Assembly: GCA_024233345.1 (NCBI GenBank)
Contig: JACKPT010000013.1
Location: 49,921-113,920, forward strand
Length of the DNA stretch: 64,000 nt
Source of the DNA: Verrucomicrobiota bacterium
GTDB taxonomy: Bacteria; Verrucomicrobiota; Kiritimatiellia; CAIVKH01
Direction of reading: 5' to 3'
Shown: positions 18,454 to 27,481 of the stretch, piece by piece
Layout of the letters: each line of letters opens with the position of its first letter
Numbering within the stretch: position 1 is the stretch's first letter
The notes under the pieces: generated by a model
Databases searched by the model: none
Told to the model about the DNA's origin: nothing
Seen by the model: the letters and a program-made list of their open reading frames with translations, nothing else
Position numbers and translations under genes: made by a program

Positions 18454-19200
18454 ATGACAGATCTATCAGGAAAAACTGCAATCGTAACCGGGGCCAGTGG
18501 TGGCATCGGTCAGGCGGTAGCCCGGGCATTGTCCGAGGCCGGAGCCCAGGTCGCGGTGTGCGGTCAAAACCCCGAGCGGCTCGAACAGGCCGCCGCCGAA
18601 GTGCGGAAGGGCAGGGGAGAGGCGCTGGTCGTGGCCGCCGATCTCCGCAACAACGACGGCATTCAACAGACCATCGACACGGTCACCAAGGCCTGGGGCC
18701 GGATCGACATTCTCGTCAACAACGCCGGGATCACCCGCGATGGCCTGATCATCCGGATGTCGGATGAGGACTGGGATGACGTCCTCGATGTCAATTTAAA
18801 GTCCATTTTTCGCTTCACCCGCGCGGTGGCCCGGCCGATGATGAAACAGCGTTCCGGGGCCATTGTGAACATGTCTTCAGTGATTGGCTTGATCGGCAAT
18901 GCCGGCCAGGCCAACTATGCGGCATCCAAGGCCGGGATCATCGCCTTTACCAAAAGCGTGGCCCGCGAGTTGGCGTCGCGCAATATTCGCGCCAATGCGG
19001 TGGCCCCCGGATTTATCGATACCCGGATGACCGAATCGATCCCTGCGGAATTGCAAAAGAAAATGCTCGAATCCATACCGTTGGGACGGTATGGAAAACC
19101 TGAGGATGTGGCGGATGCGGTGGTCTTTCTGGCCAGTGACCGCGCGAGCTATATCACCGGGCAAGTGTTAACAGTTTGTGGCGGTATGGTAATGAGCTGA
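18454..19200 (+). CDS. fabG: 3-oxoacyl-ACP reductase
   Basis: This 248-residue short-chain dehydrogenase carries out the NADPH-dependent reduction of the fatty-acid cycle. It has the Rossmann TGASGGIG motif, NNAG, and the catalytic YAASK (Y155, K159) preceded by the serine in MSSVIGLIG. It lies in the fab operon 40 bp after fabD. Confidence 0.95.
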   Translation: MTDLSGKTAIVTGASGGIGQAVARALSEAGAQVAVCGQNPERLEQAAAEVRKGRGEALVVAADLRNNDGIQQTIDTVTKAWGRIDILVNNAGITRDGLIIRMSDEDWDDVLDVNLKSIFRFTRAVARPMMKQRSGAIVNMSSVIGLIGNAGQANYAASKAGIIAFTKSVARELASRNIRANAVAPGFIDTRMTESIPAELQKKMLESIPLGRYGKPEDVADAVVFLASDRASYITGQVLTVCGGMVMS

Positions 19201-19220
19201 TCGCCCAGAAGGAGAAGAAC

Positions 19221-19460
19221 ATGGCATTGGAAGAAAAAGTCAAAGATATCATCGTAGAGCAGTTGGGCGTCAACGCGGACCAGGTCACCCCGGAAGCGTC
19301 TTTCATCGAGGATCTCGGTGCGGACTCTCTGGATACCGTGGAACTCGTGATGGCGTTTGAAGAAGAATTCGGGGCGGAAATTCCCGATGAAGATGCAGAG
19401 AAGCTGACCACGGTCGGCGCGGTCCTGACCTACCTCAAGGACAAGGGCATCGGCGGCTGA
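19221..19460 (+). CDS. acpP: Acyl carrier protein
   Basis: This 79-residue acidic helical protein carries the acyl chain on phosphopantetheine attached to S36 of the GADSLDTVE motif. The start at 19221 follows AGAAGGAGAAGAAC. Upstream in-frame codons overlap fabG and are not conserved. It lies between fabG and fabF, as expected. Confidence 0.97.
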   Translation: MALEEKVKDIIVEQLGVNADQVTPEASFIEDLGADSLDTVELVMAFEEEFGAEIPDEDAEKLTTVGAVLTYLKDKGIGG

Positions 19461-19473
19461 TCTGGCCGGGGGC

Positions 19474-19511
19474 GGAACCTTTCGGTTCCATCGGCGCAGC
19501 CTTCGGGCTGC
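19474..19511 (+). other. Tandem hairpins in the acpP-fabF gap
   Basis: Two perfect 6-bp stem-loops follow acpP. The first is GGAACC-TTTC-GGTTCC at 19474-19489. The second is GCAGCC-TTCG-GGCTGC at 19496-19511, with an extra-stable TTCG loop. There is no T-tract. They could protect the abundant acpP mRNA or attenuate fabF. Confidence 0.5.
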
Positions 19512-19571
19512 TGCCGGATGCCCCTCCGCCTCTGGTTTGTCCAGGGGCAGTCAGATTCAGGGACAACCTGC

Positions 19572-20810
19572 ATGCGACGTGTCGTAGTTACCGGGATGGG
19601 TCTGCTCTCGCCTCTGGGGAGTGATCTTTCCGTGGTCTGGAATCGATTGGTCAACGGGGAATCGGGCATCGGCCCGGTGACCCGGATAGACCCGGCTGCC
19701 TATACCTCGCGGATTGGCGGAGAGATTCCCGACTTTGATGCCTCCGCCTATGTTTCCCCCAAGGAAGCCCGGCGGATGGATCCGTTCACCCTCTATGCGG
19801 TTGGGGCGACCCAAAACGCGATGGCCCATTCCGGAATCAATCCGGACGAGGTGAATCGTGACCGGGTGGGGGTGATCTATGGCTCGGGCATCGGCGGTCT
19901 CCAGATTCTGTTTCAGCAGAGCAATCTGTTCACCGAGAAGGGGCCGTCGCGGTTTTCCCCGTTCATGATTCCGCAGATGATTACCAACATCGCGGCCGGC
20001 CACATTGCGATCCAGTACGGTTTCACCGGGCCGAATTTCTGCATTACCTCCGCCTGTGCGACCGCGACCCATTGTTTGGGCGAAGCGCTGCGGATCATTC
20101 AGCACAATGAGGCGGATGTGATCATTGCCGGGGGAAGCGAGGCGCCGATTATGGAATTGGGCCTGGGCGGGTTCTGCGCGTTGCGCGCGCTGAGTACCCG
20201 CAATGAGGACCCGACCCGGGCGAGCCGCCCGTTTGACGCCGATCGCGACGGTTTTGTGATTGCCGAAGGCGCGGCCACCCTGGTTCTGGAAGAGTACGAA
20301 CACGCGGTCAAGCGGGGGGCGGATATCTATTGTGAGCTGGCTGGCTATGGCCGGACCTGCGACGCCTACCACATTACCGCACCCGACAGCTCGGCCTCCG
20401 GGGCCTCCCGGGGAATGGCCCTGGCCATGAAGGATGCCGGGGTCGATCCCTCCGAGGTCGATTATATCAATGCCCATGGCACCAGTACCGAGCTCAATGA
20501 CAAGTGTGAAACCATGGCGATCAAAAAGGCCCTGGGGGAAGATCACGCGCGCAAGGTCGCGATCAACAGCACCAAATCCATGACCGGTCACACCCTCGGA
20601 GCCGCGGGCGGCATCGAATCCATTGTCTGTGCCCTTTCCATCCGCCATGGGGTGGTCCACCCCACCATCAATCTAGACCATCCCGATCCAGCCTGCGATC
20701 TCGATTATGTGCCGCATACCGCCCGCGAACTGCCGGTCAAGGTATGCCTCAATAATTCCCTCGGCTTCGGGGGCCACAATGCGACCCTTTGCTTCAAGGC
20801 AGTTGACTGA
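19572..20810 (+). CDS. fabF: 3-oxoacyl-ACP synthase II (FabF)
   Basis: This is the elongating condensing enzyme. RRVVVTGMGLLSPLGS opens the protein. The Cys-His-His triad is C162 (TSACATATH), H302 (NAHGTSTE) and H340 (MTGHTLGAAGG). I use the ATG at 19572 (412 residues), which has AGGGA eight bases upstream. The frame is open to 19518 but the extra residues are not FabF-like. It closes the fatty-acid operon. Confidence 0.96.
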   Translation: MRRVVVTGMGLLSPLGSDLSVVWNRLVNGESGIGPVTRIDPAAYTSRIGGEIPDFDASAYVSPKEARRMDPFTLYAVGATQNAMAHSGINPDEVNRDRVGVIYGSGIGGLQILFQQSNLFTEKGPSRFSPFMIPQMITNIAAGHIAIQYGFTGPNFCITSACATATHCLGEALRIIQHNEADVIIAGGSEAPIMELGLGGFCALRALSTRNEDPTRASRPFDADRDGFVIAEGAATLVLEEYEHAVKRGADIYCELAGYGRTCDAYHITAPDSSASGASRGMALAMKDAGVDPSEVDYINAHGTSTELNDKCETMAIKKALGEDHARKVAINSTKSMTGHTLGAAGGIESIVCALSIRHGVVHPTINLDHPDPACDLDYVPHTARELPVKVCLNNSLGFGGHNATLCFKAVD

Positions 20811-20861
20811 GGTCGACGGCTGAACCCCGGCAGGCCGGTCTGTCCTGTCTTTTTTCTTTTC

Positions 20862-21995
20862 ATGAAACCAACCGTTTCCACGACAGAAATGCTCGATCCG
20901 CCATCCCGGTTGGAGGCGCTCAAAGCCCTCCTCGAACCGGGACAGCGATTGTGGATTCTGCCCCATGACTATCCCGATCCGGATGCCCTGGCCTCGGCCT
21001 GTGCCTTGCAGCTTCTGCTGGAAAAGCGGTTTGGGATTCGGGCCGAAATTGTTTTTTCCGGGTCCGTCTCCCGGGCCGAAAACCGTGAACTCCTCCGGCA
21101 TATCCAGGCGAAATGGAGCAAGGTACCCCTGGTGTCTCCTCCCCGGTCCAAGATCGATTGCTTTCTCGTGGATACCGCACCCTGGGCCACCAATGTCACG
21201 CTGCCCGGCTACTTGAACCCGGTGGCGGTGATCGACCACCATAACCATCACCGCCGCCATATTCAGCGTAATCTGTTTCTGGATATCCGGTCCGGGGCCG
21301 GGGCCACCACAACCATCCTCTATGAGTATCTCAAGGAAGCAGAGGTGAAGATTCCTCGCTGGCTCGCTTCGGTGATGGCCTATGCCATTTCCTCGGAAAC
21401 CCTCGATTTGTCGCGCGACTTTGAAAAACAGGATGTCTGTGCCTACCTGGATCTGGCCGCCCGGGCCGACCTTAGGCTAATCGGTAAAATTCGTCATGCC
21501 CCGCTGCCCCGGGTCTACTATGCCCGCCTCCAAGAGGCCCTGACCAATGCGCGGCTGGTCGACAAACTTGCGTTTACCCACCTGGACCAGATCGAGCAAC
21601 CGGAGATTGTTGCCGAAGTCGCGGATCTGCTGCTCCGGATGGAGGGGCTGCGCTGGACGTTTTGCACGGCTTACATCAACGGGGGCATGTTTGTGTCGAT
21701 CCGCAGCAGCGCCCGGGGAGCCCGTTGCAGCAAATTGCTCCGGATGGCCATGGGCAAGAAAGGGTCGAGCGGTGGACATGACTCCATGGCGGCGGGCATG
21801 ATGGACATGAGCGGCCTGGACCCCCGGCAGAAAGACGATCGCCGGTTACAGTTTATCCGGGCGTTGATGAAACATATCTTCAAAAAGGGCGTGGATCTGA
21901 CCGAACGCCTGAACGAGGAGCTTGAGCACTTGACTTACCCGCCCCTCCCCGGCGAGCCTCAGACGGCCCCGGAGAATGGCGGGAAACCGGCATAA
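20862..21995 (+). CDS. DHH family phosphoesterase (NrnA/DHHA1-like)
   Basis: This 377-residue protein has the DHH-superfamily metal motifs HDYPDPDALASA near the N-terminus and VIDHHNHH in the middle. The C-terminal half resembles a DHHA1 substrate-binding domain (RSSARGARCSKLL, GGHDSMAAGMM). Relatives degrade nanoRNA, 3'-phosphoadenosine phosphate or cyclic dinucleotides; the substrate is not determined here. It lies between fabF and mreB. Confidence 0.82.
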   Translation: MKPTVSTTEMLDPPSRLEALKALLEPGQRLWILPHDYPDPDALASACALQLLLEKRFGIRAEIVFSGSVSRAENRELLRHIQAKWSKVPLVSPPRSKIDCFLVDTAPWATNVTLPGYLNPVAVIDHHNHHRRHIQRNLFLDIRSGAGATTTILYEYLKEAEVKIPRWLASVMAYAISSETLDLSRDFEKQDVCAYLDLAARADLRLIGKIRHAPLPRVYYARLQEALTNARLVDKLAFTHLDQIEQPEIVAEVADLLLRMEGLRWTFCTAYINGGMFVSIRSSARGARCSKLLRMAMGKKGSSGGHDSMAAGMMDMSGLDPRQKDDRRLQFIRALMKHIFKKGVDLTERLNEELEHLTYPPLPGEPQTAPENGGKPA

Positions 21996-22058
21996 GAACT
22001 TGACGCTGATCGGTCTCTGGCTCAGAGTACCGGGCGTTGCGCAAAAGGCGCATGACGT

Positions 22059-23093
22059 ATGTGGAACAAATTTCTCAATTCATTTTCTAACGACATCGGG
22101 ATCGACCTCGGTACGGCGAATACCCTGGTGTATGCCCGCGACCGGGGCATTGTCCTTCGGGAACCCTCGGTGGTGGCGATCCAGGCCGGAACCAGCAAGG
22201 TCCTCGCAGTGGGCGAAGAGGCCAAGCGGATGCTTGGCCGCACCCCGGGCAGCATTGTCGCCATCCGCCCCCTCAAGGCCGGGGTGATCGCAGACTTTGA
22301 AATTACCGAAGCGATGCTTCGCTACTTTATAAGGAAGGTGCAAAACCGCCGCAAACTGGTGCGCCCCCGAGTGATCGTGGCTGTACCCAGCGGCATTACG
22401 GAGGTTGAAAAACGCGCAGTGAAGGACTCGGCACTCCATGCCGGGGCGCGTGAGGTGTATTTGATTGAAGAGCCCATGGCGGCGGCAATCGGTGTAGGCC
22501 TTCCGGTTCAGGAACCGGCAGGTAATATGATCGTCGATATCGGCGGGGGAACCACGGAAGTCGCGCTGATTTCCCTGGCCGGCATTGTGTTCAGCCGAAG
22601 CGTTCGTGTGGGTGGTGACGAAATGGACGAGGCGATCGTCCAATATTTGAAGCGGGTTTACAACTTGTTGATCGGCGAGCGGACTGCGGAGGAAATTAAA
22701 ATTTCCATCGGCTCCGCCTATCCTCTGGATGAGGAAATGACCATTGAAGTCAAGGGGCGCGATCTGGTGGCCGGACTGCCCAAGACCTTGACCTTGACCT
22801 CGGAAGAGGTTCGGGAAGCCATGCAGGAGCCGGTGTCCGCGATTGTGGACGCGGTGCGCATTACCCTCGAACGGTGCCCGGCGGAGCTTTCCGCCGACCT
22901 CGTGGATCGCGGTATGATCCTCGCCGGCGGCGGCGCCCTGTTGCGCGGTCTTGACAAGCTGATTGCCGAGCAGACCGGATTGCCGGTGCATGTGGCTGAC
23001 GACCCGCTGAGTGCGGTCGCCGAAGGCACCGGGGTGGTTCTGCACGAGTTGAATTTCCTCCGCAAAGTAGCGCGGAGCGACCGGACGTACTGA
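22059..23093 (+). CDS. mreB: Rod shape-determining protein MreB
   Basis: This 344-residue bacterial actin polymerises under the inner membrane and steers elongation of the cell wall. The actin-fold phosphate loops are clear: IGIDLGTANTLVY, MIVDIGGGTTEVALIS and ILAGGGALLRGL. A short amphipathic N-terminus (MWNKFLNSFSN) could bind the membrane. It is followed by mreC, mreD, mrdA and rodA, the elongasome set, so the cell is likely rod-shaped. Confidence 0.97.
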   Translation: MWNKFLNSFSNDIGIDLGTANTLVYARDRGIVLREPSVVAIQAGTSKVLAVGEEAKRMLGRTPGSIVAIRPLKAGVIADFEITEAMLRYFIRKVQNRRKLVRPRVIVAVPSGITEVEKRAVKDSALHAGAREVYLIEEPMAAAIGVGLPVQEPAGNMIVDIGGGTTEVALISLAGIVFSRSVRVGGDEMDEAIVQYLKRVYNLLIGERTAEEIKISIGSAYPLDEEMTIEVKGRDLVAGLPKTLTLTSEEVREAMQEPVSAIVDAVRITLERCPAELSADLVDRGMILAGGGALLRGLDKLIAEQTGLPVHVADDPLSAVAEGTGVVLHELNFLRKVARSDRTY

Positions 23094-23155
23094 CCGGTAC
23101 CCGCCGCATCGATCGCCTGATTTTTTCGTTCACCACCCTGCCAGGGTCAGGAGGT

Positions 23156-23175
23156 GAAGGCCTCTGTGGGCCTTC
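23156..23175 (+). other. Hairpin between mreB and mreC
   Basis: A perfect 7-bp stem (GAAGGCC and GGCCTTC) encloses a 6-nt loop in the 106-bp gap after mreB. No T-tract follows. It may lower mreC-rodA expression relative to mreB, which fits the higher demand for the actin filament. Confidence 0.4.
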
Positions 23176-23199
23176 TGTGTTCCTTCGGGATAAGGTGGC

Positions 23200-24039
23200 G
23201 TGAGAAAAAACTATTTTTCCAGTTGGGTTTTGGTGGTGGTGGTGACGGTGGTGTTGCTGAACCTTCCGTTGTCCGCCAGTCGGGGGCTGAAGGCCATCGT
23301 CCGGGAGGCCCTTGCCCCCATCCAGAATCTAATCACCTCCACCACCACGGCCATCCGCGACCACTGGCAGAGTGTATGGAACCTGCCCGCCGTCTATCGG
23401 GAGAGCCGTTCCCTGACCGAAGAACTCAATCGACTGCGGATTGAACTGCAATCACTCCGGTATCTGGAGCATGAAAATCGCACATTGCGCGAGTTGCTTT
23501 CGCTCGAGTCGCGGGTGGACCGGTCGCTGATCGCGTGCCGGGTCATTGCCCGGACGCGAGACGGCTGGTGGCGGACCCTTACCCTCGACAAAGGCACGCA
23601 TGGCGGCCTCTATGAGTCGATGGCTATCCTGTCCGAGGACGGTCTGGTGGGGCGGGTGGTTGAGGTATCCCGGAATACCGCGACGGTGCTGTTGCTGTCC
23701 GATCCGTCGTGCCGGGTATCCGCCCGGTTTCTGGAATCGGGGGTGTTTGGCATTGTCAGTGGCCGGGGACCTTCCTGGGATGGCAACGTGGTGTGCCGGA
23801 TGGAGTTTATCAACAAGAATGCCTTGGTTGCTCCGGGGGATGAAGTGGTGACATCGGGATTTGGTGGGGTCTTTCCTCCCGACCTTCCCATCGGTTATGT
23901 GGATGAAATTCAGCGTGAACCCTCGGGTTTAAACCTGTCTGCCTCCCTGATTTTGCGGGCCGATCTCAGCAACCTGCACTATGTTTTTGCGTATGCGGAA
24001 ACTGCCCGACGCCCCCCCCCTCCGGAGGGTGCGCCGTGA
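23200..24039 (+). CDS. mreC: Rod shape-determining protein MreC
   Basis: This 279-residue bitopic protein has one N-terminal membrane helix (residues about 6-25), a coiled-coil from about 60 to 95, and the periplasmic beta-barrel domain with the GxVxxV-type stretch GLVGRVVEVSRNTATVLLLSD. It starts with GTG at 23200 after GATAAGG. It links MreB to PBP2, and overlaps mreD by 4 nt. Confidence 0.92.
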   Translation: MRKNYFSSWVLVVVVTVVLLNLPLSASRGLKAIVREALAPIQNLITSTTTAIRDHWQSVWNLPAVYRESRSLTEELNRLRIELQSLRYLEHENRTLRELLSLESRVDRSLIACRVIARTRDGWWRTLTLDKGTHGGLYESMAILSEDGLVGRVVEVSRNTATVLLLSDPSCRVSARFLESGVFGIVSGRGPSWDGNVVCRMEFINKNALVAPGDEVVTSGFGGVFPPDLPIGYVDEIQREPSGLNLSASLILRADLSNLHYVFAYAETARRPPPPEGAP

Positions 24040-24545
24040 GCCTCGCTTTGTTGCTGGTATCCCTGTTGATCTGCACCGTGGCCCAAACCCTGTTGCCCCA
24101 TATCGGTTGGGCGGGTGGTGCTCCGGTTCCCCTGTTGACCGGATTGGTGGTCACCTATGCCTTGCGGGCGCCTGCAGGTCTGGCTTTGTTTGCTGCCATG
24201 GCTGCGGGCCTGTTTCAGGATAGCGTCAGTCTGATGCCCCTTGGATATACCTCCTTCTGCTTCAGCCTGTGTGTCCTGGTAATCCACCGGGAACGGGAGT
24301 TGATGATTTCCGACTCCTGGTTCACCCACCTGGTGCTGGGGGCGCTGGCAGGATTTGCGGTGAATCTCCTGACCGGTATCTTTTTGCTGGTCTCGGGTCT
24401 CGCCGCTTTTTCCCCGGGCTATTTTCTGAACCGTCTGGTCGGGGGGGCTCTGCTTGCCGCGCTGATGGTGCCGATTCTCTACACCCTGATCCAGCAACTG
24501 GAAGGGCATTTGGGGTTGGCGCCTGATGTGGAGGGCCTGTCATGA
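24036..24545 (+). CDS. mreD: Rod shape-determining protein MreD
   Basis: This 169-residue inner-membrane protein has five to six hydrophobic helices. Homology is weak by eye, as usual for MreD, but the position between mreC and mrdA with 4-nt overlaps on both sides makes the assignment firm. It starts with GTG at 24036. Confidence 0.85.
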   Translation: MSLALLLVSLLICTVAQTLLPHIGWAGGAPVPLLTGLVVTYALRAPAGLALFAAMAAGLFQDSVSLMPLGYTSFCFSLCVLVIHRERELMISDSWFTHLVLGALAGFAVNLLTGIFLLVSGLAAFSPGYFLNRLVGGALLAALMVPILYTLIQQLEGHLGLAPDVEGLS

Positions 24546-26362
24546 ATGCCTCCGGCGATTTCCGACCGGGAGAAGTGTTCTCTCTCCGCCTGTGCGCGTT
24601 CCTCGGGTTGATCGTGGTTGCCCTGGCTTTTCTTGCGGTATCCTTGTGGAATATTCAGGTAGCCCGGGGGGCCCGGTATGATGATGACCTCGCCCGTCAG
24701 AGTATCCGCCGGGTCCGCCTGCCGGGAATTCGCGGAATGATTACCGACCGGAATCAACAGGTGCTCGCCGACAACCGGGCCAGCTATGATGTCGCGCTCT
24801 ATCTGGAGGAAGTGCGACAGCCGGGGCCGTGGACCAGAACCATCGATCATGTGGAAGCCATCATCGCGGATCTGAGTCGGATTTTACTGTTGGAGCCGGA
24901 GGTGACCCGTGAAGATATTCAGAACCATCGTCTTCGCCGATTGCCCCTGCCGCTGACTTTGTGGAAGGATGTCAGCGAATCCACCATCGCCCGATTGGTC
25001 GAACAGGGCTCATCCTTTCCCGGGGTCGATTTGACCGTCCAGGCGGTACGCGCCTATCCCCAACACCAGCTCGCCTGCCATGCCCTCGGGTATGTTGGCC
25101 GAATGGATCCGCCCAAGGAAGACGAACCCTATCACTACTACCTGCCGGAAATGGAGGGAAAGGCTGGGGTGGAGCGGCAATTTGATCCAGTCCTGCGGGG
25201 GGAAGCGGGGGGGCGACTCTTGCGGGTGGATGTATCGGGATATCGAAGGAATGACCTCGGATCGCGGCCGCCTGCGCGGGGGCGGGATGTCCGCCTCGCG
25301 CTCGATCTGGACATCCAGGCCGCCGCCGCGCGGGCTTTGGGAGAGGTGCCGGGAGCGGTGGTGGTCCTGGACCCCAACAATGGGGATGTGCTCGCTCTGG
25401 TCAGTTCTCCGGGGTATGACCTGAACACATTCATCCCGTCGATCAGCGTGGATGCCTGGAAGGCTTTGCTTGAAGATGAGCAAACACCTTTGCTGAATCG
25501 GGCCATCGCCGGTGGCTACCCCCCCGGCAGCACCTTTAAGCCGATCACTGCCCTTGCCGCGTTCAACCAGGGCCGGGTTCCCCTCGACCGGGTGTATTCC
25601 TGCAATGGTTCGATTCAAGTCGGCAATGCGGTGTTTCGTTGCGGACATCGTTCCGGACACGGCACGGTGGGGCTGGAAAAGGCGCTTGAGGGCTCCTGCA
25701 ATGTCTATTTCTATGACCTGGGCATGGACATCGGTATCGATCCGATAGCCCATATGGCTTATGCGATGGGACTGGGTGCAAAGACCGGGATTGCCCTGGA
25801 TGGCGAGGTGGCGGGCCTGGTGCCGGATCGAGCCTGGAAGTTGCGTACCTTGAACGATGGCTGGCGTGATGGTGATACCTGCAATGTGTCGATTGGACAG
25901 GGCGCGTTGGTGGTGACGCCATTGCAAATGGCCTGCATCACCGCAGTGATTGCCAACGGTGGGACCCTGTACCGGCCCCGGATTGCCCTGGGCACCTATG
26001 ACGCGGAAAACCAGCATTTTCAGGCCATTCCCCCGGAGGTCCTGAACCGGGTGACCATCGATCCACCGGTGCTGAGGGCGATTCGCGAGGGGATGAGATT
26101 GGTGGTGATGTCGCCCACCGGAACCGGCCGCAATGCCCAGGTTCCCGGTGTTTCCATGGCCGGTAAGACCGGCACGGCGGAGTTTGGTCCACGGGAAGCC
26201 CGACGAAAGCATGCGTGGATGATCGCTTATGTCCCATTTGAAGCGCCCCGGTATGCCATAGCCATGCTGGTGGATGAAGGCCTGTCGGGAGGAACGACCG
26301 TGGGCCCCCGGCTTCAAGCCTTGGTTGCTGCTCTATTTGCACCGGGTGAGGGGGCGGGATGA
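24542..26362 (+). CDS. mrdA: Penicillin-binding protein 2 (elongation transpeptidase)
   Basis: This 606-residue class B PBP has an N-terminal membrane anchor (residues about 18-38), the PBP dimer domain, and a transpeptidase domain with S330 in PPGSTFKPIT, the second motif SCN in GSCNVYFYD, and KTGTAEFG near residue 542. It cross-links lateral-wall peptidoglycan together with RodA. The ATGA overlap with mreD and the overlap with rodA show translational coupling. Confidence 0.95.
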   Translation: MNASGDFRPGEVFSLRLCAFLGLIVVALAFLAVSLWNIQVARGARYDDDLARQSIRRVRLPGIRGMITDRNQQVLADNRASYDVALYLEEVRQPGPWTRTIDHVEAIIADLSRILLLEPEVTREDIQNHRLRRLPLPLTLWKDVSESTIARLVEQGSSFPGVDLTVQAVRAYPQHQLACHALGYVGRMDPPKEDEPYHYYLPEMEGKAGVERQFDPVLRGEAGGRLLRVDVSGYRRNDLGSRPPARGRDVRLALDLDIQAAAARALGEVPGAVVVLDPNNGDVLALVSSPGYDLNTFIPSISVDAWKALLEDEQTPLLNRAIAGGYPPGSTFKPITALAAFNQGRVPLDRVYSCNGSIQVGNAVFRCGHRSGHGTVGLEKALEGSCNVYFYDLGMDIGIDPIAHMAYAMGLGAKTGIALDGEVAGLVPDRAWKLRTLNDGWRDGDTCNVSIGQGALVVTPLQMACITAVIANGGTLYRPRIALGTYDAENQHFQAIPPEVLNRVTIDPPVLRAIREGMRLVVMSPTGTGRNAQVPGVSMAGKTGTAEFGPREARRKHAWMIAYVPFEAPRYAIAMLVDEGLSGGTTVGPRLQALVAALFAPGEGAG

Positions 26363-27471
26363 ACTGGCGCTCCCTGTTCAGTCCGTTCAAACGGCTTGAC
26401 CCGTTTTTTGTTCTGGCCACGCTCGGCTTGATCGGGGTGGGGCTGCTGTTTATCTACAGCGCATCCTATCGTGCCGAGGAAGGCATGCTCACGGCAATGA
26501 CCCGCAAGCAGATGGGGTGGGCGCTTGCCGGCCTTGCAATGATGTTCGGGGTGGCCCGCTATGATTACCGGGCGTTGATGGGGCATGCGTGGCTGCTGTA
26601 TGTCGGCGGTGTGGTCCTGCTGTTGCTGGTCCTGATTGCCGGGGTCAAGGTCTACGGGGCCTATCGCTGGCTGAATGTCTTCGGCATCCGGGTTCAGCCA
26701 TCGGAATTTGCCAAGCTGGGGGCACTGATTGCCATGGCCGCTTACCTCGCCCATCCATCCCGGCGTCTGGAAGATCCCCAAACCATGGCCGTGGTGCTCG
26801 GATTGTGTGGTCTGCCCTTTCTGCTGATCATGCAGCAACCGGACCTCGGAACCGCAATGACCCTGCTGCCCATGGCGTTCATGCTGCTGTTTGTCGCCGG
26901 AGTCCCTCTGCGGTCCCTGTTGGTTCTCGCCGCGATTGGCCTGGCCCTGCTGCCGCTGGGTTGGTGGATCATTGATGATTATCAGCGGGAGCGGTTGCTG
27001 GTGTTTCTCGACCCGGGACGGGATCCTCTGGGGGCAGGATGGAATAAAATTCAGTCGGAAATTGCTGTTGGCTCCGGAGGGCTGAGGGGCAAGGGATTTC
27101 TGATGGGGACGCAGAATATCCTCGGGTTCCTGCCCCGCACAGTTGCCCCGACCGATTTTATCTTTTCGGTGATTGCGGAAGAGTCAGGCTTCCTGGGTTG
27201 TCTGGCAGTTTTGTGTCTTTATCTTGTGCTTTTTGCCAGCGGGGTTCGTGCCGCATGGAGAGCGCGGGATCTGTTTGGCCGTCTGCTGGCAGTGGGTATG
27301 GTCAGTCTGGTATTCAGTCATGTCTTCGTCAATGTTGCCATGACCATCGGCATGATGCCGATTACCGGGCTGCCCCTGCCACTGATCAGCTATGGCGGAT
27401 CGTTTATGGTCACGACCCTCATCGGGTTCGGGATCATTCAGAGTGTTTATGTACACCGCATCACGCGGTAA
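26359..27471 (+). CDS. rodA: Peptidoglycan glycosyltransferase RodA (SEDS family)
   Basis: This 370-residue, ten-helix SEDS protein polymerises glycan strands in the elongasome. It shows YGAYRWLNVFGIRVQPSEFA, the QPDLGTAM loop and the C-terminal GLPLPLISYGGSFM signature. It overlaps mrdA by 4 nt, and rng follows 10 bp downstream. Confidence 0.95.
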   Translation: MNWRSLFSPFKRLDPFFVLATLGLIGVGLLFIYSASYRAEEGMLTAMTRKQMGWALAGLAMMFGVARYDYRALMGHAWLLYVGGVVLLLLVLIAGVKVYGAYRWLNVFGIRVQPSEFAKLGALIAMAAYLAHPSRRLEDPQTMAVVLGLCGLPFLLIMQQPDLGTAMTLLPMAFMLLFVAGVPLRSLLVLAAIGLALLPLGWWIIDDYQRERLLVFLDPGRDPLGAGWNKIQSEIAVGSGGLRGKGFLMGTQNILGFLPRTVAPTDFIFSVIAEESGFLGCLAVLCLYLVLFASGVRAAWRARDLFGRLLAVGMVSLVFSHVFVNVAMTIGMMPITGLPLPLISYGGSFMVTTLIGFGIIQSVYVHRITR

Positions 27472-27481
27472 GGAGGTAACT

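Noticed and set aside
22000..22028. TTGACG-17-CAGAGT as promoter of mreB
   Set aside because: The -10 match is too weak to support the call.
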